In this document: piece after piece, positions 24,701-39,700 of the stretch | Layout: the number at the start of each line of letters is the position of its first letter | How positions within the stretch are numbered: position 1 is the stretch's first letter | Assembly (NCBI GenBank): GCA_949316495.1 | Contig: OX439000.1 | Location: 8,124,501 to 8,188,500, forward strand | Reading direction: 5' to 3' | DNA length: 64,000 nucleotides | Source: Amphiduros pacificus | Taxonomy: Eukaryota; Annelida; Polychaeta; Phyllodocida; Hesionidae | Program-made: the position numbers and the translations under genes | The notes under the pieces: generated by a model | Told to the model about the DNA's origin: nothing | What the model saw: only the letters and a program-made list of their open reading frames with translations | Databases searched by the model: none

Positions 24701-27700
24701 ATGTACCATATATCCCATCATGATACACAGTCAATGCTGAGATCAGAGCATTACTAAATGTACCATCTATCCCATCATGATACACACAGTCAATGCTGAG
24801 GTCAGAGCATTACTAAATGTACCATCTATCCCATCATGATACACACTGTCAATGCTAAGGTCAGAGCATTACTAAATGTACCATATATCCCATCATGATA
24901 CACAGTCAATGCTGAGATCAGAGCATTACTAAATGTACCATCTATCCCATCATGATACACACAGTCAATGCTGAGGTCAGAGCATTACTAAATGTACCAT
25001 CTATCCCATCATGATACACACTGTCAATGCTAAGGTCAGAGCATTACTAAATGTACCATATATCCCATCATGATACACAGTCAATGCTGAGGTCAGAGCA
25101 TTACTAAATGTACCATCTATCCCATCATGATACACAGTCAATGCTGAGGTCAGAACATTACTAAATGTACCATCTATCCCACCATGATACACACTGTCAA
25201 TGCTGAGGTCAGAGCATTACTAAATGTACCATCTATCCCATCATGATACACAGTCAATGCTGAAATCAGAGCATTACTAAATGTACCATCTATCCCACCA
25301 TGATACACACAGTCAATGCTGAGGTCAGAGCATTACTAAATGTACCATCTATCCCATCATGATACACACAGTCAATGCTGAGGTCAGAGCATTACTAAAT
25401 GTACCATCTATCCCATCATGATACACACTGTCAATGCTGAGGTCAGAGCATTACTAAATGTACCATCTATCCTACCATGATACACACAGTCAATGCTGAG
25501 GTCAGAACATTACTAAATGTACCATCTATCCCACCATGATACACACTGTCAATGCTGAGGTCAGAGCATTACTAAATGTACCATCTATCCCATCATGATA
25601 CACAGTCAATGCTGAGGTCAGAGCATTACTAAATGTACCATCTATCCCATCATGATACACACAGTCAATGCTGAGGTCAGAACATTATTAAATGTACCAT
25701 CTATCCCATCATGATACACACTGTCAATGCTGATGTCAGAACATCACTAAATGTACCATCTATCCCATCATAATATACACAGTCAATGCTGAGGTCAGAG
25801 CATAACTTGACGTACCATCTGTCTTGTCATGTTCTGCCTGCAATACAGATCATGTAACTTTCCCTTAAATAATGCAACAAAAATCTGGGGCAGCAAGGAC
25901 CAACAGGTAAATAACATTATACTATCTATCCTAACATGATAGTGGCTTACATCAACAAACGTTCCAATATATCTGGTCAAGTATATACAGGTAAATATAA
26001 GATATGCAGCTCCATCACAATATATTAGAAGCTGACCAATCTTTCTCAAACAAAGTTTTTTTATATCTTATTTCTGATATATGCTAAACTTTGTGCAATG
26101 AAATAAGTAGTCTATTGAAGACTTGAGCAAGATGTTTTTTTTTTAAATAAGTGACAAATAACAAATGAAAAATGTAAAATCGAAAGATAGAGGCAGATAA
26201 CCAAAGTGAAAAACAATGGCCGGGAAAATATTAGAAAATATTTGGAAATACAATCAGAATTATTTAATAACATTGTTTTGTGACAAGACAAACATCTGGT
26301 TGGGGAAGACAACAGGTAGAGGTTAGTACTTATGGTTTATTAAGAGTGCCAGGAGACCAACAGGCGGACAACTTGTGTTGATGTGTGCCTGAACAATCCA
26401 TCAAGACGCCCTGGTGATATACTGGCTTGTTTGGTCCTACCTTGTGTTCTGCTAAACACCATTTTACTCAACCCCATCTTAACACTCTCTCTCAATTTAG
26501 TATCTCAACTCAAGATCTCAACTAAAATCTTGTTTAATATTTTATAATAATTTACATATAAAAATTATTTTAATAATAATATTTCCATTCTCTGATTCGA
26601 AATTGGTAACTTGTTATTTTCTGTTTGTTGAAATGTTTGTGGTTTTGTGTTGATGTTTTTTTATGGCAGGTACTATGCCTGAGACATGCTGAGGAGCAGC
26701 CAGCCGTTTATAACATGTTACATCAACTTATGGTCTGCAGGGCTCATTATGCTTCAATGACCATATGCATAGATATCAAACAATATCGCACATAACATGA
26801 ATGTCATTCCTTTTTTATATTTTTGTTGATTGGACGCATCCGTATTAAAGAATTAAGACAGATCTTTTGTGCTGGTTCACAAGTTTGACTCATATCATGG
26901 TTGAAAACCATTTTTAAATGTCCATGTTAATATATAAGCATCATTTAATTTTATTCCCTCTGTCCAAAAATGCAAATAAATGTATCAAATACATTTCTTA
27001 TTCGGGTATCATAAATACATATAATTAGCTAAAAAAATAAAGATGTTTAAATATTTGAGACCAAACAGGAAGTGTGCTTTATGGCATATTGGTGTAACAA
27101 AACACTTGGTGAAATCAAGATTTTCAATTTGTGATTTTCCACAGTTGGTATGGGGTGCAAGTATTGGGTGTGGATGTCAGGTGTAGAGTTGCTTCAGATT
27201 GCATTGTTTGTGTGACCTCAGCCCGGCCAGGCCAGCATGCTGAGGTCGGGATACTGAGGTCGGGATGCTGAGGCCAGGATGCTGAGGCCAGGATGCTGAG
27301 GCCAGGATGCTGAGGCCGGGATGCTGAGGCCAGGATGCTGAGGCCAGGATGCTGAGGCCAGGATGCTGAGGCCAGGATGCTGAGGCCAGGATGCTGAGGC
27401 CAGGATGCTGAGGCCAGGATGCTGAGGCCAGGATGCTGAGGCCAGGATGCTGAGGCCAGGATGCTGAGGCCGGGATGCTGAGGCCAGGATGCTGAGGCTG
27501 GATTTCATTTATCATATTTGCTCAAATAGTGGCACTCTGTTGTCATATCTGACATATCATAATACCTGATTTGCTATGAGAAATGCCATGATCCCTGTCT
27601 AAACATGAAAGGACAGTGGTCAATCCATGCACAACAAGAGGTTTTATGTTTGACAGTAAATAAATATAACCACCAATTGAGGAAATCAGCTAAAATATTA

Positions 27701-30700
27701 AAATTTGTCATTTTTTATTAGTAATTCTCATTACAAGTTTTCATAGAGACCAATCAAAGTGAATAGATATCATTTTCAAAAGAATGGACTGTAACTAAGT
27801 GTTACCTATGATAAAATACTGCAACAACAATCAGAAATGGTCAGCTATTGCATGATTCTTAATTTTCTGTAAAAGACTGGCCTAAAATGCTCAAACTTCC
27901 AAATTGTCATCTAAACTGTGTTTACCATCATGAAACTGTGATTCTAATTTACTATGCAGACATATCTTTAAATGAAATAAAGATTTACAGTCAATATGAA
28001 GCTATTTTTCATTTTTTGTGTTTGAGGTTTATCAGTAACTAACCTAATTAGTCTTTTACACTCTGTATTTCCATGTGGTGTATGTCACAGACAGAACAAA
28101 GATTAGTGAAACATGAGATACTGATACAGATCAGGAACCTATATGGAGGTCTACTATGAGTGTAGCAAAAATAATATTCCCTTATAAACAACTCCCTTTG
28201 AAAAAAGTCAAGTGCAAAAGTTGAGTCGATATGCTGCAAAATCCAAGAAACTTCCAGACACATTTAATGATGCAAACGATACTATGGCTTCAACCTTGGT
28301 AGATTTATGATCATTTTATGACCAAACAACAGACGAAGTCTGGACAAAAAGAATTAAGTTGCAAGTGTTTAAAAGATAAAACTTACCATGCAAAGTTAGA
28401 GAATAAATTCCATTTGTTTTCAGCTTGTGTTTGACATTCAGCCAAACATGTCTGCTGTGCTGCAGGCCAGATTACAAGAATGGCCTAAATCTGCATGAAA
28501 GCTACCTTGCTCTCTCCCTCCAGACCTTTATCTTACCTGAATCATTCAGCCTGACCAAGTAACAACACTTCCCACGAGAAATGTGAAGAAAGATTAAGCT
28601 TTTTTGCACCTTTTCACTCTGAGGGTGCTAATTCACTCATGGGTCTGTGACTCGTGGATCCTCAGAACTGCTGACTGAGAGTTTGATGAGTACAATTTAT
28701 ATCATATTTCTTATAATCATGGATTCATTTGGCTTACAAAGGAAAACAGTTCTACTCCCAAGCTTTTACATTAGATCTAGAATTTTCCGGATTCAAAGGA
28801 TTGATTCTATGTTGACAGAATATTCCTAAAATATGTGAAGAAGATGAAACTCAAAGATGACACAATTATTCAGTAACCCATCATTCTCAAGTATTTCACT
28901 TGGTAGAGAGTGGCAGTTCGCATATACACTTGAATGCAAAAAATCTGTCCGACATGTTTACGTACCTCGTTTTCCAAAGGCCAGCTGATGTTGAGATACA
29001 AGTGTCAAAAGTGATACAGAAGAGACATCAGTAATTAGGTCAGATTAAGAGAGAGAGGTAAAGAATTAGCCACTTCCTTAAATGCTCGCATCTGACACCT
29101 CAACGTGATGATCCCAGCTCTTGTGACTGGTAGATCTAAGCCCTCTGTTTCAGCATCAGGGCACACAATCTAAATGTCTACCCATATAGTGCAGGGACCA
29201 TATCCTAATCGACACATCCACATTGAAACAATTCCCCTCTTTTCCACCCATAACCCTGTTAGAATATGTGCATATACATCCTATATTTTCTCCATTGAAG
29301 AACGCCTATAGAATTCAGGAAGTAAATAAATTCTAACCATTTGGGATGGGCATTTTGGATTTTATCTATCACTTTGGGGGTGGATAGATTTGAGAAATTC
29401 CCCGGCATCATGTGATAGGAGCAGCCCCCTCCTGCCTCCGGGGTGAACCTTATGGCTGCTAATGTTTCAACACTGATGAGTTACACCCCTCAAAGCCCAG
29501 GCAATTTCAGATTCCACTGACAATTTTGGATTCCAATGATAATTTGGAACCGACAAAAAGATACCACTTGTACCTGTGTGGAAGGTGTAAGGAAACGTAT
29601 GTGAGAATGCATACTGATGTACTTACCTAGGAAAGTGGCCAAGAAGTCATCAAAACTGTCTTGTTCCTGACTACACTCTTACTCCAAATGAAACTGATAC
29701 ATACCTCTGCGCTCGCAGGGAGTTTGTTTGGCCAAGGTGGAGTCTAAAGTCTATTCATGTCTCCCTATCAAATGGTTTATTTTTCATGAGTTTTACATGA
29801 CAACTTTGTGAAGCTGCTTTGACTCGGACTCCCACATCTATGGCAACAAGTTTGTGTTTGCCCCACCAAGGGACCCTTCATTTATGCATTAGAAATGGGG
29901 AATTTATTGTACATGCTTCACGGAAGCTTGAGGCTTGAGGAAGAATAACTAATGAATCTGATTCTTTTTTTACATTATACAGTAATGTAATCAAAGGTCA
30001 GAAGTAATAAAATTCTGTTTGCTTTGCCATTGGCAATTCGCATATTTTACCAAAATTTATGTGTGCAAATTGTATGCTAAAAGTAATTCTTTTCTGTCTC
30101 AAATTCAACGATCTCTATTTAAATGATGTCTAGATATAAGTATGACAAGTCCCTGGTGATGTCTTGTTTGAGGGATTATGTGTCTGGAAGGGTAAGTCAT
30201 CTTGGTCTAATTTAGGTGACCCCTGCGATGGTAGGAGGATGAAGCATTCGCCCACATACAGGTCCCCCCAGGTATGTAACCTCTACTCTACCCACTGTTT
30301 GGCCAGCTTAATACTCACCAAAGCATCCCACCCCTCACAAAATATGACCTGCCACATGTAGCATCCATACTGACTTATTGTCTTTCATGTAGAAAAAATC
30401 TAAAGGTCGCAAGTTATCCATGAACCTCCCACCAAAAATATGACCTGCAAACAGCATGAACTGTGCCACCACGCCCTGTTTTTGTTATAAAGGTAGATAT
30501 TTCATCATTTTTGATATTTTTGATGATTAATCTTATTCTCATTACTTTAATAATACACATATAAAATATCATAGAGCACTAAAAATATGTCAAGATATTT
30601 CGTAGTAATGTCTAAATCAAATATCTCTGTGATCTATAATATATGAAGGTTACAAAAGCAGTTGGGTGTGTCCAAACAACATGTTGATCATGTTTTCACA

Positions 30701-33700
30701 CCTAACCTGCAAAGACAGGCCCATTACTAATCATGACACCTTCATATCTAACTCATGTGTCAATGTTTTCATTGTTTATGTCTTGCTTTCTAAAAATAAA
30801 TTATTTTTCAAAATAATCAAGAAAAAAGACAAAAGCATTCATTACAAACATAGGCTTATCTCCTTAGAGCTATGCTGATCATTGCTTTTTTGTAATGTTT
30901 GCGATTTTAGGTAATGAAAATGCATGTTATATTGTCACATATTGAATTTTTATCTCGATTCCTATTAGCTAAAATTTGTTATGTTGTTCAAAATGGTAAC
31001 CTCCTTGACAACTTAGCAATAGTTATTAGATTTTTTTTTAAATCATAGAAGAATAGAACAAAATCTGAGCCCAGAAAACAAATAGAATTAGTCCCTTAAT
31101 GATGCATCTTACCTACTTATAGTTAAGAACTACAACCAGTAGTTTCAGAGGAGAAGATCAAAGTTGATAGACAGAATGACAGAAAATTACTTCCCCCCCC
31201 ACCACCCCACCCCAAAAACTATGCTATACATAGCTAAAAAATGATTCCTACAAATTTATGAGGGAATATTGGTAATATTATTGAACAATAATTAGATGGC
31301 ATTATTAATAATAGTCTGTTCATATTTAAGTGATACATACTGATCATAAATGTTAATCATAACATGTTTTCTTTTCATAAAAGAATATACAAAATTTTGG
31401 AAGGAAACTCTTTATTATGGAACATTTGCAGGTGATTAAATAGATGAAAAGGGAACAGCAGCAAATATATTTGCACCTTTTGTGTTACCTGGAAAATCAT
31501 TTTGATGCCAAGCTGTGAAAGCACCACAACCAAGGTGGCCGAAAGTTGGTTGAATATGCTATCAAAATCTCTTAAGGGTCTAACACATAATGGTCGAAAT
31601 AGAATGAATCAATGAGTGGCAAGTACCTGCATCTGTAGACTGGGCCCTGATCATAACATGATATGATATCCAGCAGAGCACAGACAGACATCCGGCCCAT
31701 AGTAAACCCTGCAGAATCATCCAAAATGCACTTTTGTTCTCAGAATATCAGTATGTGAGAAGGAAAAGACTATGTTAAATTATTTTCATAATCACAGATA
31801 TCATATCTAGTTTTGTTCAGGCCAATGAGGCCAGTGTTATTTGATATATAGTTTCACTTAAACCATGACGTGTACTCCCCTTAAGAGAAATCAAGCACTT
31901 TCTCAACCAACATTCGGCCATCTTGATTTCTGTTATGAGTGAACTCATTGAGTACATATTAACACATTAACTCCCTATGAAATTAACATCCTACCGGACT
32001 ACTTTCCATATGACTTCTCCAGAAAAATGTGCACCACTCCAGTAACTGATTTTCTTTGGCTAATTTCAATTCTCTGTTTAATGTGTTTGAGTTAAATATA
32101 TAAAATGTGTATGGACATTATATGACACACCTCATATTCAATATAAATTATTACATGCTAACCTTATATACCTACCTTCAGAGAATCAACTAGAAAATGG
32201 TTAGATTTAAATGAGAGATGAGTTATAGACATCTGTTTCTTTTTATCGATTTGCATTACTATTGATATCATCTTAGACAAACATATTTTTGGAAAATTTT
32301 ACTCTATACATTTAATTTAGGCTGTTGTGTGAAATAACAGAATATCCCTTTATAAAAATAACTTGATCAAGTGATAAAGATGTTGACTATTTGTGTGATT
32401 CACCAGTGAGAAGGTCAAATCATGCTAATCAACATGGCTCAGTGGGTAAGACATCTGTCTCCCATGCTAAAGGTCTGGGGTTCGATTCCCACCGGGAACA
32501 ATATATTTTTTTTTTATTCATGCTGAAACTGAAATCTTCATTTTGAAGTTTTATATTCGCAACATGCACATCAGAACATATAGAATTGAAACATTTTTTA
32601 TTTTGATAGAAATTATAAAAAATAATGACGACACAATAAACAAAGGTGAAATCTTCAAAGGTGAAATCTTCATGTTGGGGTCTTTTTAGAGCAGAAAGAA
32701 AGTCAGAACACATAAAATGTGTTTTTTCTTTTGTTTTTTCTTTTGTTTTTTCTTTTGTTTTTTCTTTTTCTTTTTCTTTTTTTTTTGGCAAATGGAGAAA
32801 ATACAAAAAAATAAAATAAAATGTCTTTATTAGCAAAGAAATGGAACAATTTCAATTTTCATACAATGCTGTGACTCCAAGTTTTCTACAGTACTGGCAC
32901 AGGGTGATACATGGCTCAGTGGTTAAGATGTCTGTCTTCTATGCTAAAAGTCCAGGTTCGAATCCTGGTTGGGAAAAGTATTATTTTCATGCTGAAGGTG
33001 AAATCTTAATATTGGGGTTCTGTTTGAGTGATATGAATAGGAAACATAAATTGATTTGTCTATTGCAAATGCAGAAGAATATAAAATAATAGAAATGATT
33101 TGATACCCCCTAAAAATGAAATCTTTATATTAGAGCTCTTATTGAGCAATTTGCATATCAGAAGAATATAATTTTTGTTATTTTATTTTGCAAACATAGA
33201 CAATATGAATAATACTGACTTTATATAGTGAACAAATATAAAATCTTCATACTGGGGTAATATTTGAGCAATATGCATGTCAGAACATATAGAATTGGAT
33301 ATGTTTTTTGCCAACATAGAAAATATTAAAAATAGTAATTATATGCAGAAAACAAATATGAAATCTTCATATTCCAATTTTATTTCAGTTTAGAAAAAAA
33401 CGAATTATAACATGGATCCAATTTCAAGAATTTATCATAGACTTTAAACTTTGAGTAAGTTGATCAAGAGGCCAACCTTGAGCATCTCTGAATAAATCCA
33501 GTGCAATGCAATAGTTCCCAATGTTTCAGCATTATTATGTGTCTCACAGGTCTGATGATTTGCTTTGACCTTTTCTTATGGCAGGATTGCTCACTCAACA
33601 TTTTGCCTGGATCCACATTTAAAAATAAACATGGACTGTACCTATCTAAGGTGTTGTTACAATTCATCAACACTTAAAACATACCTGCAAACAATGCTCA

Positions 33701-36700
33701 TTCTTAAATACATTCAATCAGACTGGTATATTATATATTCCAAAACAATTTTCAAGATCTTCAAAATGTGTAGTTGTCAATATTTGACCATATCAGTCAC
33801 TGACAGGATGGAAATCAACAGGTCACATGTCACCTGTATGTGCATTTCTCTGTTGTCCAGTGAGATCAGCCAACAATGCATGTATTCATATGTGCAAAGA
33901 TCACCTCTTGGAAATGGTGTCGATACCTCTAAAATAGTTCTCTAGTTTCACAGTTGTTTAAACACTACTAACAATATAGAATTAGAATTTCTGTATTTGA
34001 AATAAATTCAAATATTGCAATCATAATTTTAATTGTCAAATAAAACCACAATTTGAATAAGAAACATGTGTAGTAATAATGCTCAGATGTGTGTACAGTG
34101 ATTTGCCCACTATTTTTGACATGTGAAAGTGACTACACACCCCACTAATCTGAGTACTAATCTCAGTAAGCAAGTGTTCCCAGCAGGATGCCAGCTCATA
34201 TTTTTAATCTCTACCTACGGTACCCTTACCTGAGAGTTTCCTCTTTTTGTCAGGTATGTTGGCTTAAGGGAAAAACACGTAATGAATTGGGTTTGATCAG
34301 ACAAATAAACAGGCTATCAAACAATAGGACAATTATCAATTTAATTTCAAACAAAAATTGCTAATCACTTGGAATTTTTATAGGAATTTCATAATCTTTT
34401 TCTATTATGCTTTAAGCTGATCCTAATGCAAAGAAATTATCATTTAATATTTATTATTAGTGTGTGCATAGATGAGGATTATAGAAACTACAAGCAAAAC
34501 GCATGGCCTTAGGGCTGCAATAGGTCAAGATAAGTGTTGATGATAGGGATTTAATCCAGTGCCATATCAATCCTAATATCTCCTGAGCTCAGATAATGCC
34601 CTGGCCATCATCACTATTCTAAATATCTCCATATCTATGATATTTGCCATGCCTGAAAAGGTTTATATTTTTTATTGATGTTGCCGTAAAATTTGAGGTT
34701 ATTTCATTTTAGAATTCTTACATGTGGTTTTCAAATCACTCTTATACAAAAAGCGCACCAATTTTTTTCATACCTAATTTCTTTTTTTGCTATTTTCTGC
34801 CAGTCTGAAGAGTTAAAATAACTATGACAATGAGGTAATTCTGGACTACTTTTCTTTAATATCTGACCATTAAATCCAGAAATAAGCACTCATTACAGCA
34901 TCATGTATTATATTTTTCCCTTGGTTGGGCCAACATTGCAGATTTGAACTGTTAAACATTTGGAAAGCAGCACTGTTGACAATAGATGTACACTACAAAA
35001 TAATTTTTTGATTATTGCTGATATCTTGTCTGTGCACTGCTGGTTGAAGACATGTATGTGATTGTCCATTGACTGTCTGTCCAGAAAACACTCTCTGCTA
35101 ATGCTGGCTATCTCATCTTAACTATATCAGCAAATAACAATATTATTATGGAGATATTAGAATTTATTTCTGTGCCGATCACACAAGATTTAAACGTGGG
35201 ATTTGTGAGGAGTATGTAGAAGTTTGCAGCCTTCTCCCATATCATAACATGGCATAAAACATGCAGTGTTATGCAGCCCTCTGTACACAGGCACTTTCTG
35301 GGCTCCTTCCCCTTGGATACATGGCATCATTGGGTTGCAGAGAAGCTTCATTCTTCCTGACACATGAGACCTCAACTTATATCACTCCCTCATACCAGGC
35401 CAACTCAGAGAACCCACCATTTATTGTATACCATGTATGGTTATTATCTTGCAAAATCATACATTTTTTTTCATACAGATTCCTGAGTGTCTGTAATTAG
35501 TTTTGTAATAGAAATATAGCGTTGATATATTTCAGATTACATGGTAATTTTTTTATCATAAGAAAAGTTGAAAAATGTAGAGCGACTTTTGAAAGCACAT
35601 AAGCAATCAGGCCAATGATGTTGATGTTGATGTAAATCTCTTAAAATATTGAAAATATTTGAATACTGCATGGGAAATTTCTTAACAATCAAATTAATGA
35701 TGAATTACATTTCGCTCAGAAGTTCAGAATCTAGCCCACATCATTGTCTGACTGACAGGAATGTCAAGTTGAGACTTAATGCCACTTAATGCAAGTTAAT
35801 ATTAATAAGATAATCTAGACTATCATTAAGACCATTTGGGAATGCCATACCTATCTATTAATATTGAACACATGTTTCCGGGTAGTAATCTGTTGCTGAT
35901 GGATTCACGCCTAATGTCTCATTCATTTAATCTATCACAGTGTTGATAGGCTGAGAAATGTCATATATCATTCCATACCTAGCATTACTGGCGGCAGAGC
36001 CTGCCCGATGTCAGAGTTCTGTTCTCTAAGTGGGACAAAAACAAAATAAAAACAGAACATCTTCAGGACTGGGAAATACATATAATCCACCAATAAGATG
36101 CTGAGATAAAAAGATCAATGGTCTGAGCAGGATGAGATATAAGATGATACTTTGGCAGCAGACTCCTATCCTGCTGCTGAGGATTAGTTAATCTCTGAGG
36201 GTGAGGATAATCCTGGGGTTAGACACTGTATACACCTCTGTGTATGGGAGCTGTTATGTCACTCCGGGAAGATAGAGTAAGTCATTTCTCACGTCAGGTC
36301 CAGCTTCCCATACAACATACATGCTTGCCCCTTTCACAGCACAGAAGTCGGCCATTAACTTTCTGCAAGGCTCTCTACTACGACAAAACAAAACAGTTCA
36401 ATCTCTCCAACCACTCTTTCAGCAGAGTTTGCTATCTTTTAGCAGAGTTTGCTATCTTTTAGCAGAGTTTGCTATCTTTTAGCAGAATTAGCAGAGTTTG
36501 CTATCTTTTAGCAGAGTTTGCTATCTTTTAGCAGAGTTTGCTATCTTTTAGCAGAGTTTGCTATCTTTTAGCAGAGTTTGCTATCTTGTAGCAGAGTTTG
36601 CTATCTTTTAGCAGAGTTTGCTATCTTTAGAGGTTCCAAACTATGAAGATTTCAATGATTTCCTGTAGTCATTCTGTCTGTGTGGTTTTTACAAAGATGT

Positions 36701-39700
36701 TGTGTCTAGTAACACTTTATAATAAGGTCTATCATCTTTAACATAACAACAAATGTCTTGGAATAAAGTGATCATTTTTAACAGAAATTATCAATGTATG
36801 TAACTTTTTGCCCTGATGTCCTAATTTTTTTGTGCAATTTATAAAATATTTGAGCTAAAATAAAGAAATAATTCCTGTCATACAATTCCTGAAATACAAT
36901 ATTGTTTGATCATTTTTTTTGGGGGGGAGGTTAAATTTGAGTTTGTATTTGAGAGATTCTATCCCTTTAGACAATTCCATTTTAAAACAACAGTTATGAC
37001 CAAAACTGTAATGCTTCACCAGTACACATATAACATGGTTTTCCTTCAAGGCATCCAAATTAAAACACCACAGATAAGCATGATAGTGGAAGTTCGATCA
37101 GGAGAGACAGATCTTAGTATTAAGTGCAATATTTGGGACGAGTATAAATGGAAGTTGGCGGTGTATATTCAGAACGATGTGGAATGGAACCCTCTGGAGG
37201 TAAGGAAGGGATCTGATAATTATATTGGCTTTATGGGGTAAATATACAGAGGTAAATACAGAGGAGTGTCCATTGAACTGGCCATGGATCCTCACTTTAT
37301 CATCCTAAAGATACTCTGAACCTAATTTGATCAAAAATTTTCAAATTTCCTTTTTTGTATCTATTGATTCTATTCGCATCAAATTGATAAAAGATAATGA
37401 AGAAAAATAAACAAATCAAGAATTATGTCATGTATGGAAATCCTTCAATCTGCTATGTAATGCATGTTGCTGTAATAGAGAGAGCAGTGATTTATAGTCA
37501 GATGGACACTTGCCAGATCTGAAGTCCGAGTCCTGAGTGTGCATTCATTGAGGGTCTAATATCATGGCCTAATCCACAGTGAGTGCCCCACAATCACTCC
37601 ATATCAAATGATAATGACATTCACTGATGAAACAACCAAGATGTATAGCTTTTCAATTGTTTGTCTCCATGTTGGATTTGAATTAGTTTAATGCCTGAAG
37701 TCTTAAAAAGTAATAAATTAAGGGAAGAAATGTAATGCAAGTTTCATTTTCAGCTGTGTGCATATGCTTATGTCTTGATAAGAGGTCATAGGTCACTTGT
37801 GTGACATATTTCACAGATTATATTGATATAGTTTCCAGCTGAAATGTCTTAATCAAAAGAATGACATATCAAAAACCACCTTGCCCTATTTTGTTATGTT
37901 CTGACCCGTCCCAGAGCCGATATGTGAAGAATGCATCTATTGTTATACGATATATTCATAACTAGTATCTTTTGTGAGTAAGATGGAATTACATTATGCA
38001 TATTTTGAATTCATCCAGAGTATGATCTGCTATGTATGTTTTGTGGCACAGGCTGGTACTACAAGCTATTACAAAGAGGGCACTGACTTACTAATCTCAC
38101 AGCCCCTGTGATTTATGTGCAAAATGCCACATACATTGCAACAATCTTAATACACACAGAAAACAATGTAACACATAATTGTTATGTCCGCTCGCAATAA
38201 TAAATGGCATTCCATCTACAAGTACGTAGACAATACAAATTGTCTGATTGTTTTGATAAATCCAAGAGAACACTTGACTCTTTCTCTATTTAACTGCCTT
38301 TCATCATATTGAAAATAAGATAAGAGAGATACAGAGCTACGATTAATACAAATCCCAACTAATTACGGAATATATTCATACAGAACTAGAACTAACTCTC
38401 AATGTCTTATTCACTCTTTTAAACAAGCCATCAAACATGTGACATATTTTCCATATTATTTCTTCTTTATATTTGTTGAGGTTCAGTCAGAAATATTAAT
38501 ATCCTGGGGCAGAAATAAGAAAACTTCTAAAGAAAGCACTGAAGTGCCACCTTGTGTTCAGAAGTGTGTCACTTCTTCCGATGTATCCTATAAAATGTTC
38601 ACAGAGAATATTTGAGGTGTGATTCATATGCTGAACACCAGGTGCAACTGTTGCTATGACTACTTGAGAGCCCTCTTCATTTGATCAATCTCAGAGATAT
38701 CACTGGAAGAAAATGCTAAGGTGACTTTTGTCTCATTAAAATGTAATGGGACAAATTCAATGTTAAATGAGAAACAATGCTATTAGGCTAATCAAGGGCA
38801 TTTTAGGCCTATAATCCTATATAAAACAACAAATCACTGTACATTACTGTACTGAGATGCAATTTCTTTGTAAAATGGTGAGCACAAAGTAACTATGTCG
38901 TCCACAACCAATTATGTTTCAAACTTTAATGGGTCCATTGTCCCTGAGGAATGGATAAGAATGAGACATTTGTGATTTTAATAAGCTACTGGTTTATGTT
39001 TCCCCCAAACAAGATTCCTTAATCAGAATATGTTTCATTCATATTTTCTGAGACAAAATTGCTGTTCACTTTCCAAGTTCGTTTAACCCTTTATGATCCC
39101 AAAGAGAAAGCATAAAATATTTACAGAAATTACCATGCACTGGGCTTCACATGTTCTTACCAACTGGTAAGTGCAACAGGTAAGTGTTTGGAGCTAATAC
39201 TTACCATGATTCTGCATCAGACTGCAATCAAGGTATCTGACCATACAGTACAGATGTGTAACATGAAAACACCAAGGAAATATCCAAAACAAATGTGTGG
39301 CAGTCAAAGACAGATGACAGAGAAGAATAGTAAGTTTCCATACCAGCATTAATGCTTTCATCAGAGGGATGACATGTTTGTGTATGGAATTATAATTGTG
39401 TGATCTTACTGCCAGGGACAAATTAGGATGTAACTAGGATAATGAATGAGTTCTTATGCCAAGTTGGAAGGTGCAGGCCTTTAGGGCATCATTTTGATGT
39501 CACTTAATTGATACTGTAATGTAGAACATGACAGAGGCATTAGCCTGGAAAATAAATGCAAGCATGTACATGCAACAAGTGGGATGTTTTGATTCATGTT
39601 ACATAAATTATAACCCGCTTCTCTGATGATGACTGTCTGTGCTTCTACACAAGTTTATCTCTCAAGGAGTATCAACATATCAATAAGTGCATGGCCGGGC

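Noticed and set aside
27177-27515. Minus-strand Ser/Ala/Trp/Pro-rich open frames
   Set aside because: A 14-bp minisatellite; no splice or start context.
32433-32500. Functional tRNA gene
   Set aside because: A and B boxes are present, but the acceptor and anticodon stems do not pair convincingly and SINE monomers follow directly. The same holds for 32,911 and 43,521.
32429-32836. Minus-strand 135-codon open frame ending in [16 protein letters not shown]
   Set aside because: This peptide is the antisense translation of the tRNA-derived SINE head, a frequent false gene call.
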